Source of the DNA: Heterostelium multicystogenum
Taxonomy: Eukaryota > Evosea > Eumycetozoa > Acytosteliales > Acytosteliaceae
Direction: 5' to 3'
Length of the DNA: 64,000 bases
Assembly (NCBI GenBank): GCA_003667245.1
Contig: RCNN01000499.1
Coordinates: forward strand, 62,001-126,000
A model generated the notes under the pieces. That model searched no databases and was not told the DNA's origin. It saw only the letters and a program-made list of their open reading frames with translations. Of this stretch, positions 1 through 13,484 are shown in pieces. Made by a program: the position numbers and the translations under genes. The first letter of the stretch is position 1, and every line of letters begins with the position of its first letter.

Positions 1-1849
1 CCATCTTTCTCTGATGTTGAGGATCGCATTATGACCATGGTAACAGAGATGTTCCCTGATCTCCAACTTACAGAGCCAACCAACTCTAGCGAGAAGCGTA
101 GAACTATTCGCTCACATCGTAAACATGCAAGCACAAGTAGCGAAGTCAGTGAGATGTTCGACCAAGATTTCGTTGCTGGAAATAGCTCAAGAAAGAACTC
201 TACTGCCGAATATCTCACAAGCGATTCAATTAGTAACGCAGGATCAAGGAAGAACACATCGACCGCTGAAGATATTATGTCATCTATCACATCCACAATG
301 ACAACCAACACCAACAACACTTTATTCACCTCTACAAATAATACCACCATGTCACAAAGCAACAGCAGTGTTACCACTCTTGATTCAAGCCAGATTGTTG
401 GCATGGACAAGAGCTTAGACAATCTCATCACAATGTCACAAGAGGCCAACTTCTTCAAGGCTCTAGCCACCACAATTCCAACTCAAAATGGCAATGGAAC
501 AGGCGAGCCTGAAGCAAAGATTGGAGCAACTCTCACCATTCCAAAAGAGATTGAAAAGAAGAACTTCTACCACAATCCCAAGAGAAACTCTATCTCAATT
601 CAACCATTCTACAATGTATTTAAGCAAGAGTTGAATATTGGTGAAGGATCGATACAGTGCATGGTTATAGCAGGAAACAATGTTTGGGCTGGAACTGGAA
701 GTGGAAGCATCTTTATTTGGAATAAAGAAACTGGTGAAAAGGTACACAGCTTTAAAGCACATTCACGTCGTATCCATTGTCTCTATAGCTATATGAATAC
801 AGTATGGAGTGGTTCTGCAGACAACAATGTATCTATTTGGAACTCAGAAACCTTTGCCTTGGTCAAAACCTTTAGCGGACATTCTCCAACATGCTTTGCT
901 AGTGTAGGTCATACAGTATGGGCAGGATCAATCATCAATGTCATTCACATTTGGGACATAAAGAAGAAGGTCAAATACAAAGGAAAGATCACCCTTGAAT
1001 CAGGTCCAGTTGAAGCGATTCTTAAGCGAGACCAAGACGTATGGGTCGCACTCAACAACAATTTGGTGCGTATAGACATCAACTCTCAGCGTGTCACTCA
1101 GATGATCAAAGGACATGAAAAGGCCATCCATTCCATCATTGAAGTCGACAGCACTATTTGGACTTGCTCAAGCGATGGTACCATCCGTGTATGGGGTGCT
1201 CAGTCAGGACAAAATATCACCACCATTCAAGCTCACACAAGCCGTATCTTCTGTCTGACACTTGTAGGTGATTTTGTATGGTCTGGCTCATGGGACACTT
1301 CAATTAAAATATGGAGCGCCAAAGACTATTCGCTGGTTGCCGAAAACCAAAGCAAGCAAAAAGATGCAATCAGTTGCTTCGCATTTATAAACTCTCCTGG
1401 AAAACAAAAACAAGTGTGGAGTGGATCATGGGACTCTACAATAGCAGTGTGGAACATTGGATACCCAGGTTCATTAAACTCATCTTTTAACTCTGACATG
1501 TACGGTAGCGGAGGATTACCAACCTACTCATCCTCTTCATCCGAGAACAGTCCATCTCCTTTTTTCGTCTGGTCAGAATCTACAAGCAAATACCAACAAT
1601 TCAAACAATAATCTCAGCAACACTACCAATAATAGTAACAGTAATTTAACAACTACAACAACCAACAACAACTCCTCTACCGAATCAATTTCAGCTTCCT
1701 ATCCAAATTCGTCAACCTTTTTAAATACCAACTCGTCAATATCACCACCTGGTAACTCAACATTAAGGAGTCATGCCAGACGTACTGTTTCATTTGTTTT
1801 CGATAAATTTAACAAATCATCAAAAATAACCAACTCAAGTAACCAATAA
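1..1849 (+). CDS. WD40 repeat protein, 5' end outside window, one frame break
   Basis: The frame is open from base 1 (PSFSDVEDRI before the first Met at 31), so the gene very probably starts upstream. After a Ser/Thr/Asn-rich N-terminal part come seven WD40 blades from about residue 205 to 490, with recurring cores such as VWAGTGSGSIFIW, VWSGSADNNVSIW and VWSGSWDTSIKIW; seven blades make a complete beta-propeller, a protein-interaction platform. The frame ends at 1611, but the +1 frame continues directly with an Asn/Ser/Thr-rich tail and a basic end (SHARRTVSFVFDKF) to a stop at 1849. Dropping one T from the T6 run at 1560-1565 joins the two. No catalytic domain is visible in the window; a kinase, GEF or phosphatase domain could lie upstream. 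The fold is sure, the exact orthologue is not. Confidence 0.85.
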
Positions 1850-2211
1850 TTCCATCAACAACAACAACAACAACAATACATTTGTATCATATTAAATAAA
1901 CCGAATTATAATCGACCGATTTTTTACCAATAAACAAACCATTATATAGTTGGTCTTTTGCCTGAATCATATGAGAAAGGAGAAGGAGTGATAAATGACA
2001 ATGAATGCAAAACTCCTATCTCACATTGTCAAAAATTGTCAGAGCACTTAAACCAAGGCAATATTTTTTCTAGTAAAAAATATCTCAAAATTTAAATAAA
2101 ATCTACCTTTATTAATAAATCATTATTGATCATCATTACTAAATTTGACAAACCTGTTGTTGTATTTGTATTTGTATTTAAATAGATAAAGATAGATAAA
2201 GATTTGGAGAG
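1850..2211. other. Intergenic, WD40 gene to Ku80
   Basis: AT-rich spacer with a short CAA run at 1856-1875. It holds the 3' flank of the WD40 gene and the upstream region of Ku80. No other gene is visible. Confidence 0.6.
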
Positions 2212-4603
2212 ATGACTACTGTGCAATCTATACCGACTAAAGAAGCTTTAGTTGTCATTTTGGATATAGGACTTGGTATGCACCAACACAGCAATGCTAA
2301 CAAACATAGTCAACATAATACAACTCCCATTGAAGAAGCATTGAAATCTGCTATTTTGCTATATCAACAAAAAGTATGAATGAATGAATGAATGTGAAGG
2401 AGAGAGACCTGTAGAATGATTAAGAATGTACGTACTAATTTATGATTATGATCATTCTGGGACAGTTACTTTATGGTAAAAAGGATGAACTTGGTGTTGT
2501 TTTGATTGGGACAAAAGAAACAAAGAATAACTTACAGAAGGATGGATATCACCATATTACGACACAGACTGAGATAGAAGAGCCTACATTGGACACATTG
2601 AAGTTTTTGGAACAGCTAAAACCTGGCCAATCGCGTGGCGATATCATCGATGCTCTCATTGTGGCAATGGACATGCTCATACACAAGACTGCCAAAAAGA
2701 AGTACCAGAAGCGTATTTTCTTGGTGACCAATTGCAATGACCCCATCAACAAAGATGATTTATCAACATTGCGTGAGCAATTCAAGAAGATCGATGTAAA
2801 ATTAAATATTATGTAGGTTGAATGTTCAATCAACTTTGGAGGAGTTGTACTAATAGCTATTCTATTACGCCCAGTGGAGTTGACTTTACAGACGAAGAAG
2901 AATTGGAAAATAAGATAAAGCTGACTGCTAAGCAGGAGAATGAAAAGTTTTTGAGAGAGTTTGCAGAGAGTGTCGATGGTGTGTTGGTGCCTGTCAAGCA
3001 GGCTTTGGAGATGATGAGCTTTTTTTAGATCACAATCAGTACTGCAGAGAACTGCTTTCAGAGGCAACCTTGAGATTGACGACAACTTTAAGATTCCTGT
3101 GTGGTCTTTTATGAAAACCAAGATACAGAGCTTACCTACTTTGGGAAAGATATCGACTTTGGCACGTCAACAACAGGAGCAGCAACCTGACACAAAAGTC
3201 ACAACAGAAGTCAAACAGGAGAAACTTTACTATTCAATTGCAGACCCCGATACAGAGCTCGACTATTCAGAGCTGCTCAAGGGATTCAAATATGGAAAGT
3301 CGCTCATTCCCTTCTCAAAGATTGACGAAGACGCATTGAAGTATACATCAGACAAGTGCCTACAAACATTGGGATTCGTGGATATTGATAAAGTACCTAT
3401 CTACCACAACAAGGGCTCAACTGAAATGATGGTATCGCCACCTGGTGATAAAGTGGCGAGAGCAGCATTGTCCTCGCTAATCACGGACTTGCCGAGACCA
3501 ATCAGGCATTGGTTGCTAGATATGTAAAGAGAAACGGTAGCTCTCCATCAATAGCTCTACTCTATCCACACATCAAAGCTAGCTACGAATGCCTTTATGT
3601 ATGTCAGCTGCCGTTCTTGGATGACCTGAAACAATATCAATTCCCTCCAATCTCACCAAAGAATCCATCGACAAGAAAACAATATATCCCAACAACAGAA
3701 CAGGTCAATGCAGCACAACAACTCATTGACTCAATGGATTTGATGACAGCAGAAGAGGACGAGGATCACCAAAAGATTGCGGCACTTCGACCACGATTCA
3801 CTTACAATCCTTCACTCCAGCACTTCTACCAGTGTCTCCATCATCGCGCACTCCATCCAGACTCACAACTCCCCAAACTCGACCCAATCATATCGAAATA
3901 CATCAATCCAGACGAAACTATATTGGCAAACGCCCAAGATGCAATCAAAAATTTCCAAACACTATTTCCACTCACAAAGACAACCAATTTCAAATCAGAA
4001 CCAAAGTATCGATGGCAAGATGGAATGTTGGTTGAACAACAACAGGATATCCGTTTGGATTCATATGTAACTGATGATACCAGTGGATCAAAGAAAAGAA
4101 AGGCAGACGATCTTGCTGACTACTCTCTCGACAAGTTGGTTTCTGGCTATGTCAACGAGGTCGGTTCCATCAATCCAGTCCAAAACTTTAAGGATATGCT
4201 AGCACGTCGTGACATTGATTTGGTAGACAAGGCAATAACCTTAATGAAGCAACGTATCATCCAACTAGTCAACGACTCGCTCAAGGATCAATTCTACCAG
4301 AAAGCACTGGAATGTGTAATTGAACTGCGTCGTGGATGCATCAAAGAATCAGAGTCACTGGTATTCAATCAGTTCCTCCGAGAATTGCGCGACTACTATG
4401 AATCAAAGAAGCGTGATGAATTCTGGCAACTGATAGTTTCCAACCAAGTCGGACTGATAACAGAGAACGAGAGTGACGACAGTGACATTACAGAGAAAGA
4501 GTCCAAAGAATTTCTCGGCTCCAAACCCAAAGCCACTGTCATCAGCAATGTTCAACCAAGCAACTCTGACTCAGTCGATGATCTATTCGATCAAATTGAA
4601 TAA
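2212..4603 (+). CDS. ku80: Ku80 (XRCC5-like) subunit of the Ku DNA-end-binding heterodimer
   Basis: Ku80 binds double-strand DNA ends with Ku70 in the nucleus and recruits DNA-PKcs for non-homologous end joining. Exons read as 2212-2373, 2466-2812 and 2875-4603, with GT..AG introns 2374-2465 and 2813-2874; the second splice restores NIIGVDFTDEEE. Seen in order: N-terminal von Willebrand-like alpha/beta domain (ALVVILDIGLGM, ELGVVLIGTKET), the Ku core beta-barrel region (VARYVKRNGSSP, IALLYPHIK) and a helical C-terminal domain (FKDMLARRDIDLVDKAI) ending in an acidic tail with DDLFDQIE. The total is about 745 residues, normal for the family. Two single-base frame breaks interrupt exon 3: one extra T in the T7 run at 3020-3026 (SFF|RSQSVLQR) and one missing base near 3493 (DL|AETNQALVARY). 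Both flanks match Ku80 logic, so I read them as sequence errors rather than a dead gene. Confidence 0.93.
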
Positions 4604-5098
4604 AACAAGGATCATCTAAAATGTAAGATTTGTTTATCCTTTTTTGATGGTTTGAAATTTTACCTATTTTTGAAGTCAAGATATGATGCAAGATCTAATG
4701 ATCTCAAGTTTTTGTTTTTTGGTTGTTGTTCACCAAATCCGAACTTTTTTTTTTTTCATTTTAATTTTGTTTTTGTTTTTTTTTTGTTTATTTTTTTTTT
4801 TGGAATTCACCAAAATTTAAATTTATAATTGATATTATTTGTGTTTTTATTTTTAATTAGATTTACAGTGTTTTTAGTAATATTAATAAATAGTATTCAA
4901 CTCATACCCCCTTTTTCTTTTTCCTTTTTCCTTTTCCTTAACTTTTCCAATATATTGTTACTTCCAAATTGAATTAGATCAATTATACTACTTCTAATTG
5001 AGATTAGCAAAGTCAACAATACTTATCACCAAAATAACTAGAAACAACAGAACTCGTTTAATTAGATAAAGAGAAGAGATTGAATAGAATAGAGTAGA
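4604..5098. other. Intergenic, Ku80 to PP4
   Basis: Very T-rich spacer with several T runs (4746-4801) and a pyrimidine stretch at 4909-4945, then the AT-rich leader of the PP4 gene. No gene is visible. Confidence 0.6.
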
Positions 5099-6282
5099 AT
5101 GTCGTCAGATTTAGATAGACAAATCGAACAACTTAAAAGATGTGAAATCATCAAGGAATCTGAGGTTAGAGCACTATGTGCAAAAGCACGTGAAATCTTA
5201 ATTGAAGAGGGAAATGTTCAAAGAGTAGATTCACCTGTTACTGTAAGTTTTAATTATTATGCTAAACAACAACAACTCAACAACAGCAGCAGCAGATGGC
5301 AGTTATAACATAGTTAATTAAGAGATGAATATTAATGTTGTTGTTGTTTTGATCTAGATTTGTGGTGATATTCATGGACAATTCTACGATTTGAAGGAGT
5401 TGTTCAAGGTTGGAGGTGATTGTCCACAAACCAACTATTTGTTCATGGGTGACTTTGTAGATAGAGGATTTTATAGTGTTGAAACATTCCTTTTGTTGTT
5501 GGCACTCAAAGTAAGATATCCAGACAGAATCACATTGATCAGAGGTAATCACGAGTCAAGACAAATCACACAGGTATACGGATTCTATGAGGAATGCGTT
5601 AGAAAATACGGTTCTGTCACCGTTTGGAGATATTGTACAGAGATTTTCGATTATCTTTCTCTCTCTGCATTGGTTGATGGAAAGATTTTTTGCGTACATG
5701 GTGGTCTATCGCCATCAATTAATACTTTAGATCAAGTAAGAATAGCGATAGAATACTTATCAATCGCGCAGCTGCACATTATTCACAGGTATTGACTCGG
5801 TTTTATTGTTTGAATTTATAGATTAGAGCAATTGACAGAAAGCAAGAGGTTCCACACGAAGGTCCAATGTGCGATCTTATGTGGTCTGACCCAGAGGATA
5901 TTCCAGGTTGGAACAGCAGTCCACGTGGTGCTGGTTATTTGTTTGGCGAGGATATCGTTCAGAAATTCAATCACGATAATAATTTAGAATTTATATGTAG
6001 AGCACATCAGCTTGTAATGGAAGGTTATAAATATATGTTTAATGAGACGCTTGTCACTGTTTGGTCAGCTCCAAACTATTGTTATAGGTATGATATTGTA
6101 CAACGTATCGACTTGAGTGGATAACAATATACTTATTCTACTCCTTCTTTAGATGTGGAAATGTTGCAGCAATTTTGCAGTTGGATGAAAATCTGAGAAA
6201 AGACTTTGTTATATTTGAGGCTGCTCCGCAAGAGTCCCGAGGAGTACCTGCCAAGCGCCCCGCTCCAGAATATTTCCTCTAA
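5099..6282 (+). CDS. ppp4c: Serine/threonine protein phosphatase 4 catalytic subunit
   Basis: PPP-family metallophosphatase that removes phosphate from Ser/Thr in complexes with PP4 regulatory subunits; in other eukaryotes it acts in DNA-damage recovery, centrosome function and, in Dictyostelium, stress and chemotaxis. Four exons: 5099-5242, 5358-5735, 5822-6087 and 6153-6282, all GT..AG, giving 305 residues, the usual PP4 length. The PPP signatures are complete: GDIHGQ, GDFVDRG, GNHES (metal-binding), the HGG motif in CVHGGLSPS, and the C-terminal DYFL-type end here EYFL, whose terminal Leu is the carboxymethylation site known for PP2A/PP4. No frame breaks. The start Met matches the conserved N-terminus [12 protein letters not shown]. 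Conservation over the entire length makes the assignment to PP4 rather than PP2A secure. Confidence 0.97.
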
Positions 6283-6705
6283 ATTTGTTGCATTGGAAGT
6301 TTAGACATGAATTTTTGTTTTGGATAGTTTTCAACCTTTATATAGATATGAGAATGATAAGATAAATATACGACATAGTATTGATTATGAACAATAAGAA
6401 TAATGACACAATTTGACACCTAAATATTAAATGTAAAGTTTACAATGAAATTTCAAACGATATAAATGAATAAATGGTTGTATTTTAATAGCTTTAAAGT
6501 AAATTGATCATTTTCTTATTATCAACCGACAAGCAAGATTCAGATACCAAGAAATGAGAGATTTAATTTATTCCAAATATTCCAAATGTAATTGAAAACT
6601 CTTGTTAAATGATAAATATCTGAAAAGTCATCATTAAATGATTGATTGATTCATTGTAATTAATGTACAAGTGTTTCTGGCTAAATGTCTTTTATTAATT
6701 TAACA
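6283..6705. other. Convergent 3' spacer, PP4 and RasGEF
   Basis: AT-rich 3' flanks of two converging genes, with AATAAA-like sequences on both strands. No further gene is visible. Confidence 0.6.
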
Positions 6706-9700
6706 TTATTTTGATACTTTTGTTGTAGAAGAGCTTAATGAATTGTCGGATGTTGCTTGCGTAATTCTCGCTTCGATTCTGAGTGACATCTGGTATAGCT
6801 TATCTTCATGAGTACGCTTATCAGAGGGAACTCTTGGGAACTCTCTTAGGAATTGGAGAAGATGTGATTTTGGAGTAATATTATAAGGTTGTTGTTGGTA
6901 TTGTTTGATTTGAGTGAGAACCTGATAGACCAGCTCTCTCTTTTTAAAATTAATCAGTTCTTTGTTAAAGTTAGGATTGCCCTCTTCAATCTAGATGATT
7001 ATTGTAATAAAATTAGTTGAGTTGAAGGATTTTATATTTCTTGATAGAAAACTTACAAAAACAAGATCAGTTAAATGAATGCCTAGATATGGGATAAGCG
7101 GTGGACATCTATTTTGGATAGTTTCACGGTAGGTCTTATGGGAGTATTTGGTATCGATAAGCTTGCTAAGTTGCTCTAGACAACGTTGATATTTGGTTGG
7201 TATGCGATCCCGGGTTTTTCTGAAGCCTGTAAATACTTGAGGAATACATTCCAGCTAAGCATGCAAGTAATGAGTTGAAGTTAGATAGCTTATATAGTGC
7301 TTTTGAAAGCTTGATCATCTTGACCATAAGTTTGACACGTTTGGTTTGTTCAATTTCGTTGAGGATGGCAGTGGATACAAAGGAGCTAATTGCTATTGAA
7401 GCGGTCAATCATGGTCATCACGTTTGGGGTCCTATGTTGCAGCTCTGGTCGAGTCCAAGCCTTGTCAAACAACTCAAATTCATCAATCGAGACAAATGTG
7501 TCAAAGTCAAGGAGGGTCATCTGCTTAGCAAGCTCCATCTCGTTGATCGACAAAATAAACTCTGTGCTATATTTCTTCCAGAATATCTTGGCTGTTGGTA
7601 ATCTTTCGAAGGGAGGTAGTTCCAACTTTTTCTTTGGTCTCACGCTGTTAAATTGCTTCAAGATAATGTCAGAGATCTGGCCATGGCCAGTGGCACGTGC
7701 ATTGTAGAGGAACAAAGTGATGGTCTTAATCAGGTCGGGAGTAAAGTCAGCGGGTCTCTGTGCAACCCACATCTTTAGTACATTCAAAACACGCAGTTGG
7801 ATGGGTCGCTGTATTTTGTTTCTGAAATATCCTGGAGCATGGATTCCAAAGTCGGGAACATAGTATCTCTGAATCAGTTTCTCAAGAAGAATATCTGGTT
7901 TGGTAAATGATCTAAATGTACATATGAAGGTTTTGGCAAACTTCAACTCTTGACTCAATTCATTGGTCAGTTTGATAACAAGTTGATTGAGAGTTGCACA
8001 CTTGATTGGCCTTGAGTGTCCTACCCTAACAGGCGAGTCATCGTATATAACATTGCAAATCTCATCGTTTCTTTCTAACCAGATCGATCTGTCGACTTGT
8101 TCAGGTGTCCTATTGGGGAAACTTTCCAAGAAAGATGAAAATTGATTTTAGAATTGCCATTTGAATTTTGTTCTGCATTGGGAACTGGGATATTAGTCTC
8201 TGTGGATCCAAGTAGACCACTGGAAGTATGTTCGGAGTCTTCACATTTTCAGATTCCAAAGGCATCGGTGAGGATGGATTAATTACTTGGTTTTTGATTT
8301 CAATTTGACTTCGACTGAAAGACAATGAGTTTGATGAGAGTGTTTCGTTTAGTTTTGGTAATAGTTGGAATGCCGCATAGCTGAGATGTTGGCTTCGTTT
8401 TCGAAGGGCGTAGTTGAGTCTTGATGAGGAAAGCGATGTAGTAAGCATTGGGGAGTCTGCCGACACTGCATGATGTAAGTTAAAACTTGAGGCAGATCTT
8501 AGTGTGGGTATTGAGGAATAAAATATGGCAGGGAGATGAAGAGGCTGAGTTACCACTGGCTCCATTGGATGGAGTGGCAAAGGGGAAACTATTCATAACA
8601 CATCTGAGAATACCTAGAACACTCTTAATAAACTCTTGTATGTGGTCCTTCAAAGACTGGTATCCGTTATTCAAAGAAGGTTGCGATTGAATAAGTTTGT
8701 TTAAATTTAATACGAAATCCATTATCTGATTGATAGCAATTGTACGAGGTGGAGAGCTTATGACCTGCTGTTGAATGAAGTTGCTGCATTCAGTTGCTTT
8801 AGTGACAATTGGTGCTGCGCGCTCAATGATGGAACGGTATGAAAATATTGTGGACTCTAAGCTGGCATGGTCGATGCTACTGTCGAGAGAGTTCAATATT
8901 GTTTTAGCATAGCCATAGATATCCTGCACTGGTCGACCAACTCCATATAAACTGAACTCTCCTGGAAAAAAGTAGCTGGAGGACGAGCTGGAAAGACAGC
9001 TCATATTTTCCAATACCAATGGCTCAATATCACTTCCAGAGGCAAACTGATCGATATCGATACTTGATTTCAGTAGGAATGGCGAATGTAAATCTTCATC
9101 TCTTGATCCTGATTTCCAATAAAATAATCTTATAAATTCTCTAAACTGTAAAAATATTTGTGCGTTATTCCATAAATATTCTGGATACAGTATTTTAATA
9201 AAATTAATATCGAAAAGTGATATCCCCTATATCCAATTGTATTAAGACTTACCTTTTGATATATTGTCACAAGATAGTTTTATATTGATATAAACATCAT
9301 GAAGTGCTTCATTTCATTGTCAAAATGGTCAGTGAATTGATTGCAATGGAATAGATTCAATTTATCTCGTATGAATACGCATTCATTTTCAAGCAACTTT
9401 AGAGTGTCTTCAAAGTCCTTAGGAATATCAATTTTATAATTATGTTAGTATATTATTTTGTGTAGATATTTTTAGAATGTATTTTAATATTACTTCAATC
9501 ATGTTTTTTAATTTCCTATCTTCAGATCTAAGATTTCTTATTGAGATTGGAAACTTGGTGTTTGCTGGAATTGCAAAACTATAGAGTGGAGTATTATAAC
9601 AATATAGGGTATTGAACTTTGTATCTATGGTTTCTAATATATTGAGAAGTGAATCTGAAACGGGCTCATCATATTCAATGTCGACCAAATTTTCATTTTC

Positions 9701-10284
9701 TCCCAGAATCGATTCCAAAGTTTTATCGGCTAGATTTTATTATTAAGATTCTATTTCCAATTGATTTTCCAAATTCCTTACTTCTACTTAAACTATCACT
9801 ACTATTACTAATATTAACACAACCATTACTATTATTATTATTATTATTATTATTATTCAAATTATTTAAACTATTTTTACTATGGATAGAAATATTCAAT
9901 TTTCTTCACTTTCATTTTCACTTTCCATCTCATTTTCATCTTCTTCAATAATGGAATTTAATTTATTGTTACAATACATATTATTACTGCATATTGAAAC
10001 GTTATTGCTTGTACTGACATTACTAAAGCCACTTGTACTATCGCTGTTATTTAAAATATATAAATGTTGCATCCTAAATTTACAATATGTCTATAATAAA
10101 CCTTGGCATTTCTTTTAACAATAAATTTCCAATTCTAAATAAAATATTAGTATTGTTAATAAATATTTCTACAATTCATTTTAGTGTTATTGAATACCTT
10201 TCTTGAGAATTGTATTGACTCTAAATTATATTGAAAAAGTAATATCGATATCTTGGAATCTCCATTCCAGTTGATTGAAATCAT
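6706..10284 (-). CDS. Ras guanine-nucleotide exchange factor, several frame breaks
   Basis: RasGEF that would load Ras with GTP at the plasma membrane. Read on the minus strand from a probable start at 10284 (MISINWNGDSKI) through a spliced N-terminal part (introns about 9731-9784, 9420-9492, 9197-9253), a Ser-rich linker, then the RasGEF_N/REM segment (ATLNQLVIKLTNEL, FICTFRSFTKPDILL; 8000-7830) and the catalytic CDC25 segment (DFDTFVSIDEFELFDKAW, then AILNEIEQTKRVKLMVK, LSNFNSLLACLAG; 7560-7260). Intron 6991-7056 precedes a basic C-terminus ending KVSK. Single-base breaks are visible near 7217 (A5 on the minus strand), 7395, 8130, 8480-8595, 9296, 9896 and 10053; in each the protein resumes in another frame. 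D. discoideum has many RasGEFs and I cannot name the orthologue. Two of the N-terminal splice choices are tentative. Confidence 0.85.
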
Positions 10285-13034
10285 AAGTTAAAAGTAGCAT
10301 GATTTTAAGTCTGATTTGATTTATTTAAATTATAGGTTTATAGTTATTATTATTATTTATTATTCTGGAATTAATATTATTATTTTAATTAATTATTTCT
10401 ATTATTACTATTATTATTATTATTTTAATTAATTATTATTTTGATTTTGATTTTACAATGAATAATACATCGAGTTAAAAGGTGTAAAAGTAATAAGGTT
10501 GGGTACACTAGAAAAATCAATAACAATCACAAAAAAGAAAAATTAGAAACAAGTTTAGAACAATTGTGAATTGATATTTATAAATGAGATTATGCTAATT
10601 GTAAATGTATAATGAATTATAGATATTATATAATCACCACTAACTACTCCAATACCACCAGCTTATGGAATTGAACAATTGTTTGATTGTTTTTAGTTCT
10701 GGATAAGATGGAAGCAAAGCAAATCAAAGGAAAGAAAGGAAAGGAAAGGAAGCAAGGAGTTGTCGATGTAACTATTAATTAATTTATTATTTATTTTAAA
10801 TATTATATATATAATAATACAAAATGATAGATATCATACATGTATTACCCAAGTGGAAGGTGTAGTTATTGTTACTATTGATCTTATTGTAAATGAAGAT
10901 ATTTCTATTGATTTATTGAGTATATGGTTATGTGTACACCAGGATATATAAGTATAAATTAATATTTAAATATTTAGTGTGAGTTAGGGAGTGGGAGTGT
11001 GTCAGATTTATATTATTATGATGTTGGTTTTGTTGATTGAATTTAGTGGATATTTGAGTTTGCCAGGTCTGATTGGTGTGATGAGTGGTATGTAAGCTAG
11101 GTGAAATTAAATGGTGGTATACCAAATTCAACAGAAGCCAAATAGGAACGATTATTAATAGATTTTATGTGGAAATACTAATAATAATATATAATGGCTA
11201 GTTTACATCAAACAAACACTGATTGCTATTTATTTCAAAACCATGTAATTCTAATTCCAATTGAAATTTAAAATTAATCAAATCAAATAAATCAAACTGC
11301 TATAATATAAACTTATAAGGTTGGATAGATCTAATTTTGTGATTGATTGATTGATTGATTGGAAATCATAAATTTGAACAACAAACAAAATAGTTGAACT
11401 GGATAGGTAGGTAGATCGGATAATAATAAATAATTGGTTTTAAAATGAAATAGAAATGGAACTGGATAAACCAAGTGTAAAATGGATATTTAAAATATAA
11501 CTAGTATTATTAATATTGTTTTATTTGTATTGTTAATTTTCTCTCTTTATCTATAATTATGTTATTTTTGTGATCATCAGAAAGTAGTAGTTTGTTGTCA
11601 AGGTAGGAGTATTATTAATAATAATATAAATTGACTAACTATTGCTTAATAAATTTATATATATATTTAATAATTGTTTGATAAGTTGATTGTTTGATTG
11701 TTTGATTGATTGGTGTGGAATGAAATGGTAAATGATGATATTGCTAATTGTTAATTAACACTATTAAACATGTTCAAATAATAGTGGAAAGGAAATTTGA
11801 AGTTGGTGGGTGGCTCTTGATTAAACACTTATATCATTTATAGCTATGTTAATTTAAATTAATGGCTTATAACTCAGATCATGGAGGTGGTGGTGCATTG
11901 CATTGGTATGTGAGAATTTGAACAGAAGAAAAGAGTGAAAACAAAGAAAGAAAGAAAACAAGTTGGAAGGGTGGTAAGTGAGTTGCATTGATAAATAGGG
12001 TCATTCAATTATCATCTTTAAATAATTCAAATGCTAAGCTTAGAGTGTAGTGCCATTGATTACTTTATTATTTGATTGATTCATCCAGTAAATCTATCAA
12101 ATAGCTGATTTGGTTTGGATAGTATACCAAATTAATTTTGATATTCTTATAAATAAACAGTGAGTGCTGAGTGTTGAGTATTGAGTATTGAGTGTGAGTG
12201 GGGCAGTGGAGTGATTGATGTACACACAAGTAAGTAAAACGAGTATGAGGATGTGCGGGGTATGTACATACTGCAAATAATAATAATAGATAAACAATTA
12301 TTTAAAACAAGTAATTAATTTAATTTGATTTGATCACCCACACTCTGGAGTATGCCACCAATCAATAGATTTATCTCGCCATAGACTTCACAAACTTTGA
12401 CACCATACATACCTACCTACATATATAGATAGATACTGTAAATACTTTTAGTTAGTGTTAGTTAGTGAGTTTGGTTTGGTTAGGGTTGATTGGTGGTGAT
12501 GCATATATTAATAGTGGTGGTAGTAACAATAGACGTATTAGTCTTTAAAGCAAGAAAGTATGAAACATTTAAATCTGCTTTGAATGTGACTAACACATAG
12601 TTGTTTATTTTATTTATGATGGGATTGTTAATGTTACTGACCACTACACATTTCATTTCAGCAATTCACACATGTTGGAATACCCGCAACAAGTGGGGAT
12701 AGATACTGTGTGATTCAAAGTTTGGGAGATTGAACTTGATTAAGTTGTTCAAACATGTTGTCTTTAATAGGTGATGTGTTATATCAAAAACTTATATTTA
12801 ATGACAGCTATATCTCTGTTAGTCGTATTCATGATAACTTGTTGTGTGTTGTTGTTGTTGTTGGAAGACGATGTTGTTTTATATGTGGGGATGTACTTTA
12901 GTTTCGTGTTGATTATTTGGTTGTGGTTCTAAAGATGATCATTAATGATGGTAAACTTAAAGATTGTGTTGTGGGTGCAATAACAACAGCGCATCACTCT
13001 GTCATGCATTGAATTAAGGGTGTCAAGAGAAATT

Positions 13035-13263
13035 AGTATCACAAGTAGAGATACTCCACTTTAACACTTCAAATGGAATATTTATAAATAATTATCTAAA
13101 TAAACACACACAATAAATACATAACCATGAGAATTATATGAATTCTAAATTGGATGTTTGTGATTCATTCATTGTCGATTTAGCAGTAATGTGTGTAAGC
13201 AAAACTAGTATCACGCAACGATACCACTTTCTTGTTTACCATTAAAGTATACATTTATAAATA
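13035..13263 (+). repeat. Duplicated hairpin plus TATA module (two units)
   Basis: Two imperfect copies of about 57 bases lie at 13035-13091 and 13207-13263. Each has AGTATCAC, a short loop, GATAC, then CCACTTT or CACTTTC, and 46-47 bases from the unit start the same TTTATAAATA. AGTATC and GATACT can pair, so each unit begins with a small hairpin. The constant spacing to the TATA-like sequence suggests a promoter module, but nothing coding follows. Function is unknown. Confidence 0.45.
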
Positions 13264-13484
13264 TAGAGGAGACTAGTTGTTGATTTAACTTTAATTAATC
13301 AAATCTTAATTATATTATATTAATTTGCGTTGGGATGGTTTTCTCTAATGAATATTGTTGTGTTATTTATAACAACAATAGTAGATTGGTTGATTGATTA
13401 GTTGGTTGGTTGTAAATCAGATAAGGTTCTCTATGACTTTGCTGATCAAATTACAATAAAAGGTATTGTATCTTTTTGATTAAG

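Noticed and set aside
9839..9859. ATT repeat as a regulatory microsatellite
   Set aside because: It is a poly-Asn coding tract of the RasGEF on the minus strand.
10928..11131. 67-codon minus-strand frame rich in His, Thr, Asn and Gln
   Set aside because: Composition follows the CA-rich strand bias of the region; not a gene.
12950..12975. DUSE-like TTGTGGGT as promoter of a small RNA
   Set aside because: One short match on the minus strand with no recognisable class I RNA or snRNA downstream.
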